DNA of 6,429 bases from Brumimicrobium sp965656195 (lineage in GTDB: Bacteria; Bacteroidota; Bacteroidia; Flavobacteriales_D; Crocinitomicaceae). The notes beneath the pieces were generated by a model. That model was given only the letters and a program-made list of their open reading frames with translations. It was not told where the DNA came from and did not search any database. Shown one piece after another: positions 1-6,429 of this stretch (positions are counted from its first letter, which is position 1; the number at the start of each line of letters is the position of its first letter). Location: positions 1 to 6,429 of the forward strand of contig CBFHJL010000131.1 in NCBI GenBank assembly GCA_965656195.1. Direction: 5' to 3'. A program made the position numbers and the translations under genes.

Positions 1-1141
1 TGCTGAACGCGTCTGGATCACTTATTCTTCAGCAGAGTCAAGTATGGGCATGGATGAACCTTCAAGGTATATTCAACAACTCGAACTCGAACTCGCAAGA
101 AAGAATCAAAACATAACACTTACCCGAGAAGATTATACACTGTCCAACGAAGATGAAGAGAGTCAGCCACTAACAGTGCCTAAAACAGACGCTCTACTGA
201 AACGTATTTCAACGTATTTTGAAACAAAAACATCCACTTCCGCAATCAAAACAGCGCTTAGTTGTCCATTGGATTTTTATTACAAATACCTACTCGGTTT
301 CGGTGAAGAGGGTCAAGTGGAAGAAGATATCGAGGCTAGTTCTTTTGGAAGCTTTATCCATGACACATTGGAAGACCTTTATACTCCTTTTGCCAAATAT
401 CAAAAAGATGAGTCTGGTGCCATTGTTGGAGAAAAAAAGGCTAAGACTTTAGTACATCAAGATATTGATATAATGCTAAAAACGTTTCAACCTATACTTA
501 AGAAAAAGTTTGAAGCACATTTTGCCTACAATAAGAAGGCTGCTCTCGAAGGAAAAAATTATTTGAGCCTCGAAGTTGCCAACCATCTCGTTGAACGTTT
601 TCTTAAAAAAGAACGAAAAACGCTAAAAGAAAATGAAGCGCACCTATTTATTGATGGTTTAGAGATAAAGCTAAATGCAACAATGAATATTACTGTTGCG
701 GGGAATAATCAGCCTATAAATTTTGTAGGGATTATTGATCGAATTGATAACTATAAAGGTGGGGTTAGGATCATTGATTACAAGTCAGGAACATGTTCTG
801 TAGATGATGTAACGGTAAAGTCTTTCAAACAAGACAAAAACAGCAGTGATGTTGAAAAGCTCATAAAAAACATAAAAAAACAGAAGTATGTTCTTCAATT
901 ACTAATATACAATTGGATGTATCATGAAAAGTTCAAAGACTATCCTGATCATGTAGGGATAATTTCTATGGTCAACTTAAAAGACGGGCCATATTACTTA
1001 AAAAATGATCTTACGCCTGACATGGATTCATTAATGGATTTATTTAAGGAGGCGCTTACAGAAATAATTGCTGATCTTTTCGATACGACAGTTCCTATTC
1101 AACATGATGTTGATGCTCTATATTGCGATTACTGCGTTTAA
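1..1141 (+). CDS. PD-(D/E)XK exonuclease, RecB/AddB-like, C-terminal part (5' partial)
   Basis: The frame is open from base 2, so the gene starts upstream; the ATG at 44 is internal. The 14 codons before it read AERVWITYSSAESS, and with the following MGMDEPSRYIQQLELEL they resemble the end of the helicase-like domain of AddB-type proteins. Counting from that internal Met, the nuclease domain shows SCPLDFYYKYLLG (Cys74), SSFGSFIHDTLEDLY (His106), GIIDRID (Asp232), RIIDYKSG (Asp245, Lys247) and QLLIY (Gln285). These are the ordered motifs of the RecB/AddB nuclease family, which uses a divalent metal to cut DNA. By family knowledge the role is processing double-strand break ends for recombination, together with an AddA/UvrD-like helicase usually encoded nearby and here presumably upstream. 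The protein ends in YCDYCV, so the C-terminal iron-sulfur cysteine set looks shortened compared with classical AddB. Family assignment is firm; the partner and exact subfamily are inferred. Confidence 0.9.
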   Translation, partial: AERVWITYSSAESSMGMDEPSRYIQQLELELARKNQNITLTREDYTLSNEDEESQPLTVPKTDALLKRISTYFETKTSTSAIKTALSCPLDFYYKYLLGFGEEGQVEEDIEASSFGSFIHDTLEDLYTPFAKYQKDESGAIVGEKKAKTLVHQDIDIMLKTFQPILKKKFEAHFAYNKKAALEGKNYLSLEVANHLVERFLKKERKTLKENEAHLFIDGLEIKLNATMNITVAGNNQPINFVGIIDRIDNYKGGVRIIDYKSGTCSVDDVTVKSFKQDKNSSDVEKLIKNIKKQKYVLQLLIYNWMYHEKFKDYPDHVGIISMVNLKDGPYYLKNDLTPDMDSLMDLFKEALTEIIADLFDTTVPIQHDVDALYCDYCV

Positions 1142-1624
1142 TTATAGTTCTTTTACCATCCAGAGATCACACGAAAAGTGTCCCGAATCTCCTAGGCGAT
1201 GGTCAAGCTTTTCGAAGCCAACTTTTTCATATAAATGCACGGCATCATTTAAAGCAGGAATTGACTCCAAATACAGGAAAGAATATCCTATTAACTTAGC
1301 CTCCTCCATACACTTCACCATGAGCTTTTTTCCTAATCCTTTCCCCCTATGTTCACTTGAAAGATAGAGTTTTACAAGTTCACCATATCCCTCAGGTAGA
1401 CCTTTTGTTGGGTAAATTCCGCATCCCCCTATGACCTCATCATCGAATGTGGCAACATAGTAAAAGCTTTTTTCCTTCTGAAATAATTCAAAAAGCGCAT
1501 CTGTAGTTGGATCTGTATAAACTGTTCCTGGTTTTGCCTCACCATACTCCTCTAATGAACGGCGCATAACCTGAGCCAATTTAGCATTATCTTTTTTTAT
1601 AATAGGTCTTATCTCTATTCTCAT
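1142..1624 (-). CDS. GNAT family N-acetyltransferase
   Basis: This 160-residue protein has the length of a single-domain GNAT enzyme, which transfers an acetyl group from acetyl-CoA to an amine. The acetyl-CoA binding signature is EHRGKGLGKKLM (Arg93-Gly94-Lys95-Gly96-Leu97-Gly98), preceded by the strand ELVKLYLS. The C-terminal hallmark LNDAVHLYEKVGF (about residues 125-137, Tyr132) is present, and the final GHFSCDLWMVKEL resembles a common bacterial subgroup of unknown substrate. No signal peptide or membrane segment is seen, so it should be cytoplasmic. The ATG at 1624 is chosen because the fold begins at once (MRIEIRPI) and the ATG just upstream is out of frame. The gene stands alone, convergent with the nuclease (stop codons directly adjacent) and divergent from the monooxygenase. 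The substrate cannot be told from sequence. Confidence 0.9.
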   Translation of the reverse strand: MRIEIRPIIKKDNAKLAQVMRRSLEEYGEAKPGTVYTDPTTDALFELFQKEKSFYYVATFDDEVIGGCGIYPTKGLPEGYGELVKLYLSSEHRGKGLGKKLMVKCMEEAKLIGYSFLYLESIPALNDAVHLYEKVGFEKLDHRLGDSGHFSCDLWMVKEL

Positions 1625-1717
1625 ATTTCATTGTATATCAATAAAAAAGGACAACTGGTTTCTTTTTTAATTTCATTTTATTTCCCTAAATTGTAAAACA
1701 TTTTTGAAACCTACACT
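1625..1717. promoter_or_regulatory. Divergent intergenic region between acetyltransferase and monooxygenase genes
   Basis: This 93-bp, very AT-rich gap is the only non-coding stretch of any size and must carry the start signals for both flanking genes, which point away from each other. I could not find a clean Bacteroidota promoter pair (TTTG near -33, TAnnTTTG near -7) on either strand. The nearest plus-strand -7 match is CATTTTTG at 1699-1706, only 11 nt before the ATG, with no good partner. Neither start has a Shine-Dalgarno sequence, which is normal in this phylum. The promoter role is inferred from gene arrangement only. Confidence 0.4.
1642..1669. repeat. AT-rich inverted repeat (possible hairpin)
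   Basis: TAAAAAAG at 1642-1649 is the exact reverse complement of CTTTTTTA at 1662-1669. A G-T and an A-T pair can extend the stem inward to a loop of about 8 bases (1652-1659). It lies upstream of both divergent genes, so it is unlikely to end either transcript. It could be an operator or simply complementary A and T runs in an AT-rich promoter; I favour the latter. Confidence 0.25.
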
Positions 1718-3271
1718 ATGAAAAGAATCTTACTTTTAGCTGCTATTCTACTTTATACTTCTGATTTTGTAAGAAGTCAAACGTATGCTGATGATGTAGC
1801 TCAGCTCATTTTTGATAATTGTGCTAGTTGCCACCATCCCAGTGGCATTGCTCCTTTTTCATTGATGACCTATCAAGAAGTTTCAGCTAATTCAGCTCAG
1901 ATCTATGATGCAATAGCTCAAGATAGAATGCCGCCATGGCCTCCAAATGAAGAGTATAAATCTTTTTCTCATTCAAGAGACTTACCTGATGCAGATAAAA
2001 CAGTCATATTAGATTGGTTGACAGATGGTATGCCAGAAGGTGATCCTGCTAACACACCTGCTCCACCTATTTTCAATACGAATGCAGTTTTAGGGCCTGG
2101 AGATCTTGAGTTACAAGCCCCGACCTACACAAGTAAAGCTACTAACTTCGATGATTATGTGTGTTTTTCTATACCATCTGGTTTAACACAAGGAAGAACA
2201 ATTAAAGCGATGGAGGTTATTCCTGGAAATGCTCCAATTGTTCACCACGCTCTTATCTACATTGACGAAACAGGGAATTACGCTACAGATACAGTCGGTG
2301 GTGACTGTGCTGGCCCGACTACGGCAAAGTTAGTAGGGGGGTATACTCCTGGGGCAACACCTTTAGTTTTTCCAAATGGACCTGGGTTAAAACTAGGAAT
2401 GGAGTTACCGGCAAATTCAAATATTGTTTTAGCCATGCACTATCCAGCTGGAAGTAATGGGATGAAAGACAGTACCCGAGTCGTTTTTCATTTTTATGAC
2501 GAACCCGTAAGCGGAGTCCGTGAAATTAATGCAGACCCTATTTTGCAAAACTGGAGTTTCACACTACCACCAGAACAGGTTACAGAGGTTAGCGCCTCTT
2601 ACTCCAATATACCTATTGATATGTCCATTCTTAGTATTTTTCCTCACATGCACTTATTGGGAGACCACATCAGGAGTTATGGTTTAGACGCAAACAACGA
2701 TACTATCCGAATGATCGATATTCCGCATTGGGACTTTGAATGGCAAGACTTTTATATGTTTAAAAATATGGTCAGAATTCCAGCTAATTCAACTTTACAT
2801 GCAGACGGTGCTTTCAATAATACCGCTTCTAATGATCATAACCCGAATAACCCAGCTATAACAATAAACCCTGGGCTCAACACTACAGATGAAATGTTCT
2901 TGGTATACTTTCACTATATGTTGTACCAACCTGGTGATGAAAATTATAACATTGAAGACTTAACAAGCCTATCTGTTTCGTCATTTATTGAAGATAATCC
3001 TTCGGGTCTCATCAATGTGTTTCCGAACCCGGTTAGCGAACAGCTTTCGATTGAAGTTTCAGGAAAAAGTGGAGAAAATATTGTTTCCGCTGCAATATAT
3101 GATCTTCAAGGCCGTCTCGTAAAAACACTTGCCCAAGGAAAGACATTTTCAAATAAAACTACATTAACGTGGGATAGTAATGATGGTTTGATTAAGACTT
3201 CAAGTGGTATTTACTTTTTATCCATGCGTTTGAATGGTGAGTTGATGGAGCAAAAAATAGTTAAGCACTAA
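1718..3271 (+). CDS. Secreted cytochrome c / copper type II monooxygenase-like protein with T9SS type A sorting domain
   Basis: A 517-residue multidomain protein. Residues 1-20 form a Sec signal peptide (MKR, hydrophobic core, likely cut at VRS/QT). Residues 21-110 carry a c-type heme site, CASCHH (Cys35, Cys38, His39), with Met71 in DRMPPWPP as likely distal ligand. Residues 125-415 match the copper type II ascorbate-dependent monooxygenase fold of PHM and dopamine beta-monooxygenase: VHHALIY (His176, His177) and AMHYPAG (His241) would bind CuH; FPHMHLLG (His310, His312) and DEMFLVYFHY (Met393) would bind CuM. Residues 430-517 are a T9SS type A domain (VFPNPVSEQLSIEV, IYDLQGRLV, SSGIYFLSM, QKIVKH). 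Expected role: O2-dependent hydroxylation at copper, with electrons perhaps relayed by the heme, at the cell surface or in the medium. Substrate is unknown. The gene is monocistronic; its 3' end overlaps the opposing gene by 11 bp. Confidence 0.88.
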   Translation: MKRILLLAAILLYTSDFVRSQTYADDVAQLIFDNCASCHHPSGIAPFSLMTYQEVSANSAQIYDAIAQDRMPPWPPNEEYKSFSHSRDLPDADKTVILDWLTDGMPEGDPANTPAPPIFNTNAVLGPGDLELQAPTYTSKATNFDDYVCFSIPSGLTQGRTIKAMEVIPGNAPIVHHALIYIDETGNYATDTVGGDCAGPTTAKLVGGYTPGATPLVFPNGPGLKLGMELPANSNIVLAMHYPAGSNGMKDSTRVVFHFYDEPVSGVREINADPILQNWSFTLPPEQVTEVSASYSNIPIDMSILSIFPHMHLLGDHIRSYGLDANNDTIRMIDIPHWDFEWQDFYMFKNMVRIPANSTLHADGAFNNTASNDHNPNNPAITINPGLNTTDEMFLVYFHYMLYQPGDENYNIEDLTSLSVSSFIEDNPSGLINVFPNPVSEQLSIEVSGKSGENIVSAAIYDLQGRLVKTLAQGKTFSNKTTLTWDSNDGLIKTSSGIYFLSMRLNGELMEQKIVKH

Positions 3272-4640
3272 GTTGGTTCTTAAAATTAGAGTAAAACAAC
3301 CACAACCCAGTAAATAGTATTGGCAGGTAAGGCGTCATATATCTAGTCTCGTTCATCCTTTGAATGAAGACTAGGTAGAGTAATGACAAAGTAAAAGCTA
3401 GTATTACCACCTTAAAAGGAGTACTTATTTTCTTGGATAAAAGAAGAAGCATACTTGAAATCAACGAAGAGGTTATTATTAAAATAGCAACAAAACGTAA
3501 TACCTCTATAAATAAACTACCTCTGAAGGTTTTCTGAAAAATATAGTGATTCAAATGTGAGCTTTTAAATAGATCCCAAAAACTATTACTCGGAGTGTAA
3601 AGCCAATAATTATACTTACTGAAATCGTTTCTATGAAGTTTTTCAAATTTTCGCGCTTCTGCCACGAACAACTCCTCAATTGGTAATTTACGATTTTCAC
3701 CCTTTTCCCACATTTCATTTTGCTTAATCGCTACTTGTTGGTATAAAGCCAAAATGTTTCTTGCACTACTTCTAGACTCATTAGTTAAAAGGTTGGTAGC
3801 TTGGTTTAGAGTTGATTGTGTTGTGTCTTTCCTAAGGATAGCCTCTGCTTTGTGGAATTGCTCGCTATCATGTTCCCAAACCCTTAGAAGGTTCGTTAAC
3901 TCTTGATGGGGTGGTCTAAATATTGTTTTATTAGAGTAGCTGTATATTGGGTGAAGCTGAAAAGAACCCATTACATGGTTTACCCGTAGCTGCCAAAATA
4001 ATAAAGGCACAAACATTAAAAAGGTCCACAGTGCTTTTTGCTTGTGTTTAATTAATAGTGTAATAATAAAAAGTAAGGGGAATATGATCAGTTGAATTCT
4101 AAAAATTAAGATTATAGCACCTAGAGTTATGAAAAGGAATTGTCCTTTTTGATCATTATAAAGCCTAACGAAAGAATAAATAAATGTAATAACTATGTAC
4201 GGCGCTATAGCTTCAGTCATAACATACCCTACAAAGCCATGAAAGAAAGGTAACATTCCAAAACAAGTTACAGCAATTAAAGAAATAACCCTGTTTCTAG
4301 TTAATAGATGGATCGTCTTTCCAAAAAAGAAAATGCCTCCAAGCATGCATATATACTGAATAACTTTGAGAACAATTAATGGATGGGAAGACAAAGTCAA
4401 CGAAAACAAAAATAATACTCCATAAAAAGGTGCCCTTTGAACATATGACGAAGGTCCATCAAAGTTATCCTTCCACTCACCTTTTTCTATAAAGTTTATT
4501 GCTGGATTAATGTAACTCGGAGAGTCTGCCGTCTTAATTAAAGTCTCTGCACCTACTTTCGCTATGTTATACTCGGTTATCGCAACTTGAAGAATTGAAC
4601 AAGCGAGTGCAATCAACAGAACTAATTTAGAATACGACAA
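3261..4640 (-). CDS. Multi-spanning membrane protein, GT-C-like (probable polyprenyl-phosphate-sugar glycosyltransferase), TTG start
   Basis: This 459-residue membrane protein has about ten hydrophobic segments: one at the N-terminus (5-22), a cluster between about 72 and 218, and three near the end (378-400, 408-427, 437-452). GT-C-like marks are the first extracytoplasmic loop TADSPSYINPAINFIEKGEW (Asp39 as candidate catalytic acid), RAPFYGVLF (69-77), MTEAIAPY (Glu143) and the closing NETRYMTPYLPIL. Such enzymes take sugars from polyprenyl phosphate and glycosylate lipids or proteins outside the inner membrane. Family placement is by pattern only, and donor and acceptor are unknown. About 155 residues (221-375) between membrane segments are hydrophilic. 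The start must be TTG at 4640: the peptidase stop TAA lies in the same frame just four codons upstream, no ATG occurs before residue 99, and a later start would remove the first helix and the Asp39 loop. Likely translated by coupling to the peptidase gene. Confidence 0.75.
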   Translation of the reverse strand: MSYSKLVLLIALACSILQVAITEYNIAKVGAETLIKTADSPSYINPAINFIEKGEWKDNFDGPSSYVQRAPFYGVLFLFSLTLSSHPLIVLKVIQYICMLGGIFFFGKTIHLLTRNRVISLIAVTCFGMLPFFHGFVGYVMTEAIAPYIVITFIYSFVRLYNDQKGQFLFITLGAIILIFRIQLIIFPLLFIITLLIKHKQKALWTFLMFVPLLFWQLRVNHVMGSFQLHPIYSYSNKTIFRPPHQELTNLLRVWEHDSEQFHKAEAILRKDTTQSTLNQATNLLTNESRSSARNILALYQQVAIKQNEMWEKGENRKLPIEELFVAEARKFEKLHRNDFSKYNYWLYTPSNSFWDLFKSSHLNHYIFQKTFRGSLFIEVLRFVAILIITSSLISSMLLLLSKKISTPFKVVILAFTLSLLYLVFIQRMNETRYMTPYLPILFTGLWLFYSNFKNQLSA

Positions 4641-4649
4641 TCCTATCTT

Positions 4650-6239
4650 TTATTCGTTAAGTTTTTCCAGTGCAACCTGAACTTCTTTATCTGTCTTATT
4701 AAAAACACAGTAAGCGCCTTCTTCAAGCCATCTTTGTCTGGCAATTTCCGCTTTGATTGTCTCTTTTACCTGAACAACAGAGTTTTTCAGTTGAGCTTCA
4801 TTCACCTCAATATCATGATGCTCAAGAGCATACTTTAGGAATTTATCGAGAAGCTCATCGTCCACCTCAAAGTCTTTTACAAATTCATCTAAAGAATTAA
4901 ACCCGTTCACCATCTTCTTATTACTTCGAGCAAAGTCGTAAGAGAAATCATTGAACACACCGGAGTATCTTAATCTTCTTAAATAAATTGATCCTCCTAC
5001 TGTGTCAAGCGGAACAAATACATCTGGCATTATGCCACCACCTCCATAAACTGTTTTCCCTCCAGGTGTTATGAATTTAAGTGAATCAACTAACAAAGAG
5101 CTATCTAACTCATAAAGTTCTCCGTTTTCATAACGATTAACCTCATCCATCATATACTCTTCATAGTCTCCGGCGTATGGTTTTTGAATACTTCTTCCTG
5201 TAGGAGTATAGTATCTTGAAACAGTCAAGCGTAAGTTACTTCCATCTTTCAAATTAATATCTTGCTGTACGAGCCCTTTTCCAAATGATCTTCTTCCTAT
5301 AATTGTTCCTCTATCATTATCCTGAAGAGCACCAGCTACAATTTCACTTGCTGATGCTGAGCTTCCATTAATCAGAACGGCAAGTTTAGTACTCCCCAAA
5401 AGAGGAGGCTGCTGTGATTTTAAAATCTCTTCAGGATTATTCTTTCCTTTGGTAGAAACGATTGGCTTGCCCACGGATAATAACATATCTGCTATCGAAA
5501 CAGCGCTTCCCATAACGCCTCCACCATTGAACCTTAAGTCAAAAATTAGCTTTTTCATTCCCTGTCCTTTCAACTTCAGTGCGGCTATATAAAACTCATT
5601 TGCAGATTGAATACTGAACTGACTCAGTCTAATATATCCGACATCATCTGAAATCATATAAGCTGCAGTAATCGATTCTATTGGGACAGCTCCTCTTGTA
5701 ATTGTTTTTTGTATTCTCTGAGTACCCCTCATGATCGTTACCTTGACACTCGTGCCTTCCTGTCCTTTAAGAAGTTTTTGAACATCTGTGTTTTTCAAAC
5801 CGACGCCTGCAATCAATGAGTCATTTACCTCAATTATCTGATCAAACTTCTGAACACCCACCTTAAAAGCAGGAGAGTTTGGAATTACATTTGTAATATT
5901 CAATGTGTCTCTCAGAATAGTAAATCTTACGCCTACACCTCCAAACTTTCCTTCGATTGATTCGTTCATTCTAGCAAGCTGTTCAGCAGGAATATAGTTT
6001 GAGTGTGGATCTAAACTATGCAACAAGTCCGTTATTGTTTCTTTGAAAAGTTTCTCTTTATCTACCGTATCAACATATTCCTTGTCAAGAACATTTAGAA
6101 TATCAGCCAGCTTCTGTTCATACTTTCCTTTATCAGAAGACGTTCCTCCGATTTCCTCTCGTGATAAAGACAACCCTAAAAGTATACCGATCACGATCAA
6201 TGTTGCTCCAACAAAAGGGTAAATAGCCTTATTCTTCAT
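4650..6239 (-). CDS. S41 family C-terminal processing peptidase (CtpA/Prc type)
   Basis: A 529-residue serine protease. An uncleaved N-terminal signal anchor (about residues 7-26) would tether it in the inner membrane with the rest in the periplasm. A helical region with LLHSLDPHSNYI (72-83) is followed by a PDZ domain (about 95-180, starting FGGVGVRF) that recognises substrate C-termini. The S41 core follows, with LIFDLRFNGGG (231-241), NGSSASASEIVAGALQD (291-307) and GRRSFGKGLVQQ (315-326). The nucleophile should be Ser296 and the general base Lys321; their 25-residue spacing matches E. coli Prc Ser452/Lys477, and Gln325 fits the third catalytic residue. A C-terminal helical extension runs from about 430. 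The family trims or degrades envelope proteins; the substrate here is unknown. The ATG at 6239 overlaps the end of the dCMP deaminase gene by 11 bp, indicating coupling. The usual glycine in DLRGN is Phe237 here, a tolerated position as far as I know. Confidence 0.95.
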   Translation of the reverse strand: MKNKAIYPFVGATLIVIGILLGLSLSREEIGGTSSDKGKYEQKLADILNVLDKEYVDTVDKEKLFKETITDLLHSLDPHSNYIPAEQLARMNESIEGKFGGVGVRFTILRDTLNITNVIPNSPAFKVGVQKFDQIIEVNDSLIAGVGLKNTDVQKLLKGQEGTSVKVTIMRGTQRIQKTITRGAVPIESITAAYMISDDVGYIRLSQFSIQSANEFYIAALKLKGQGMKKLIFDLRFNGGGVMGSAVSIADMLLSVGKPIVSTKGKNNPEEILKSQQPPLLGSTKLAVLINGSSASASEIVAGALQDNDRGTIIGRRSFGKGLVQQDINLKDGSNLRLTVSRYYTPTGRSIQKPYAGDYEEYMMDEVNRYENGELYELDSSLLVDSLKFITPGGKTVYGGGGIMPDVFVPLDTVGGSIYLRRLRYSGVFNDFSYDFARSNKKMVNGFNSLDEFVKDFEVDDELLDKFLKYALEHHDIEVNEAQLKNSVVQVKETIKAEIARQRWLEEGAYCVFNKTDKEVQVALEKLNE

Positions 6240-6429
6240 CTTTGATATTCTTTATCTGCTCAATTTCCACGCCTGCTGCCTCTAAAAAGTCCACGCCTTC
6301 GCTATCTTTGTAAAGATTAACAAAAACCACTTTTCTTATACCTGCTTGTAATATTAGTTTGCTGCAATCCTTGCAAGGGGACAGTGTGAGGTATAACGTT
6401 GCTCCTCGCGCATTGTTCGTAGACTTTGC
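6229..6429 (-). CDS. dCMP deaminase family protein, C-terminal part (5' partial)
   Basis: Reading the minus strand from the right edge, 66 codons stay open to a TAA at 6229-6231. The peptide contains NARGATLYLTLSPCKDC, SKLILQAGIRKVVFVNLY and LEAAGVEIEQI. The PCKDC cysteines are two of the zinc ligands of the cytidine/deoxycytidylate deaminase fold, and the GATLYLTLSPC and AGIRKVV blocks are typical of dCMP deaminase (dCMP to dUMP plus ammonia, feeding dTMP synthesis). The HAE zinc/catalytic motif must lie beyond the window edge, so activity cannot be judged. Family members are roughly 140-160 residues, so a little under half is visible. Its last 11 bases overlap the start of the S41 peptidase gene, in a different frame, suggesting it is upstream in the same transcript. 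The cytoplasmic location and substrate come from family knowledge. Confidence 0.9.
   Translation of the reverse strand, partial: AKSTNNARGATLYLTLSPCKDCSKLILQAGIRKVVFVNLYKDSEGVDFLEAAGVEIEQIKNIKDEE

Noticed and set aside
78..95. Three perfect tandem copies of AACTCG
   Set aside because: It lies in coding sequence and yields the ordinary peptide LELELA in the nuclease; too short to call a functional repeat.
219..452. 77-codon plus-strand open frame
   Set aside because: It lies entirely within the nuclease gene in another frame, and the nuclease frame carries the conserved motifs; this is a shadow.
1068..1367. 99-codon plus-strand open frame across the nuclease/acetyltransferase junction
   Set aside because: It is antisense to the conserved end of the acetyltransferase and out of frame with the nuclease, with no recognisable domain. 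I also tested it as a frameshifted tail of the nuclease, but no fitting final cysteine motif appears.
1699..1706. CATTTTTG as a -7 promoter element for the monooxygenase gene
   Set aside because: One mismatch to TAnnTTTG, no TTTG at the right distance upstream, and it would leave a leader of only about five bases.
3274..3302. Possible hairpin TGGTT/AACCA as a terminator after the monooxygenase gene
   Set aside because: The stem is only 5 bp with a loop of about 19 bases, no T run follows, and the region codes for the membrane protein.
1..6429. Defence island, mobile element or CRISPR array
   Set aside because: A RecB-like nuclease sits at the left edge, but its motifs fit housekeeping AddB-type repair. 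There are no transposase, integrase, repeat-spacer units or toxin-antitoxin pairs, and the rest are metabolic or envelope genes.

Overview
The window looks like chromosomal DNA from a Bacteroidota bacterium, most likely a free-living or marine relative of the Flavobacteriales or Cytophagales. The evidence is an AT-rich composition, mRNA starts without recognisable Shine-Dalgarno sequences, and a secreted protein carrying a C-terminal type IX secretion (T9SS) sorting domain, a system confined to this phylum and close relatives. The window is gene-dense. There are six protein genes, two of them cut by the window edges, and only one real intergenic gap (about 93 bp). I see no tRNA, rRNA, insertion sequence, CRISPR array or phage gene.

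Layout, left to right: (1) the 3' end of a RecB/AddB-like PD-(D/E)XK exonuclease, plus strand. (2) A GNAT acetyltransferase on the minus strand, whose stop codon abuts that of the nuclease with no spacer. (3) A 93-bp divergent intergenic region that must hold the promoters of the acetyltransferase and of gene 4. (4) A secreted three-part protein, plus strand: c-type cytochrome motif, copper type II (PHM/DBM-like) monooxygenase module, and T9SS type A sorting domain. (5) A minus-strand run read from the right edge leftward: the end of a dCMP deaminase, then a CtpA/Prc-type S41 peptidase overlapping it by 11 bp, then a multi-spanning GT-C-like membrane protein starting at a TTG 9 nt after the peptidase stop. 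This run converges on the monooxygenase gene with an 11-bp overlap.

The left part is recombinational repair machinery next to an unrelated acetyltransferase. The right part is a compact, probably co-transcribed and translationally coupled set joining pyrimidine nucleotide metabolism, envelope proteolysis and a membrane glycosyltransferase-like protein. The last three do not obviously share a pathway. The most unusual gene is the cytochrome c/copper monooxygenase/T9SS protein. All six copper ligands expected from the PHM family appear to be present, and the attached heme suggests electrons could arrive by a route other than free ascorbate. I found no evidence for a defence island or a new multi-gene system.
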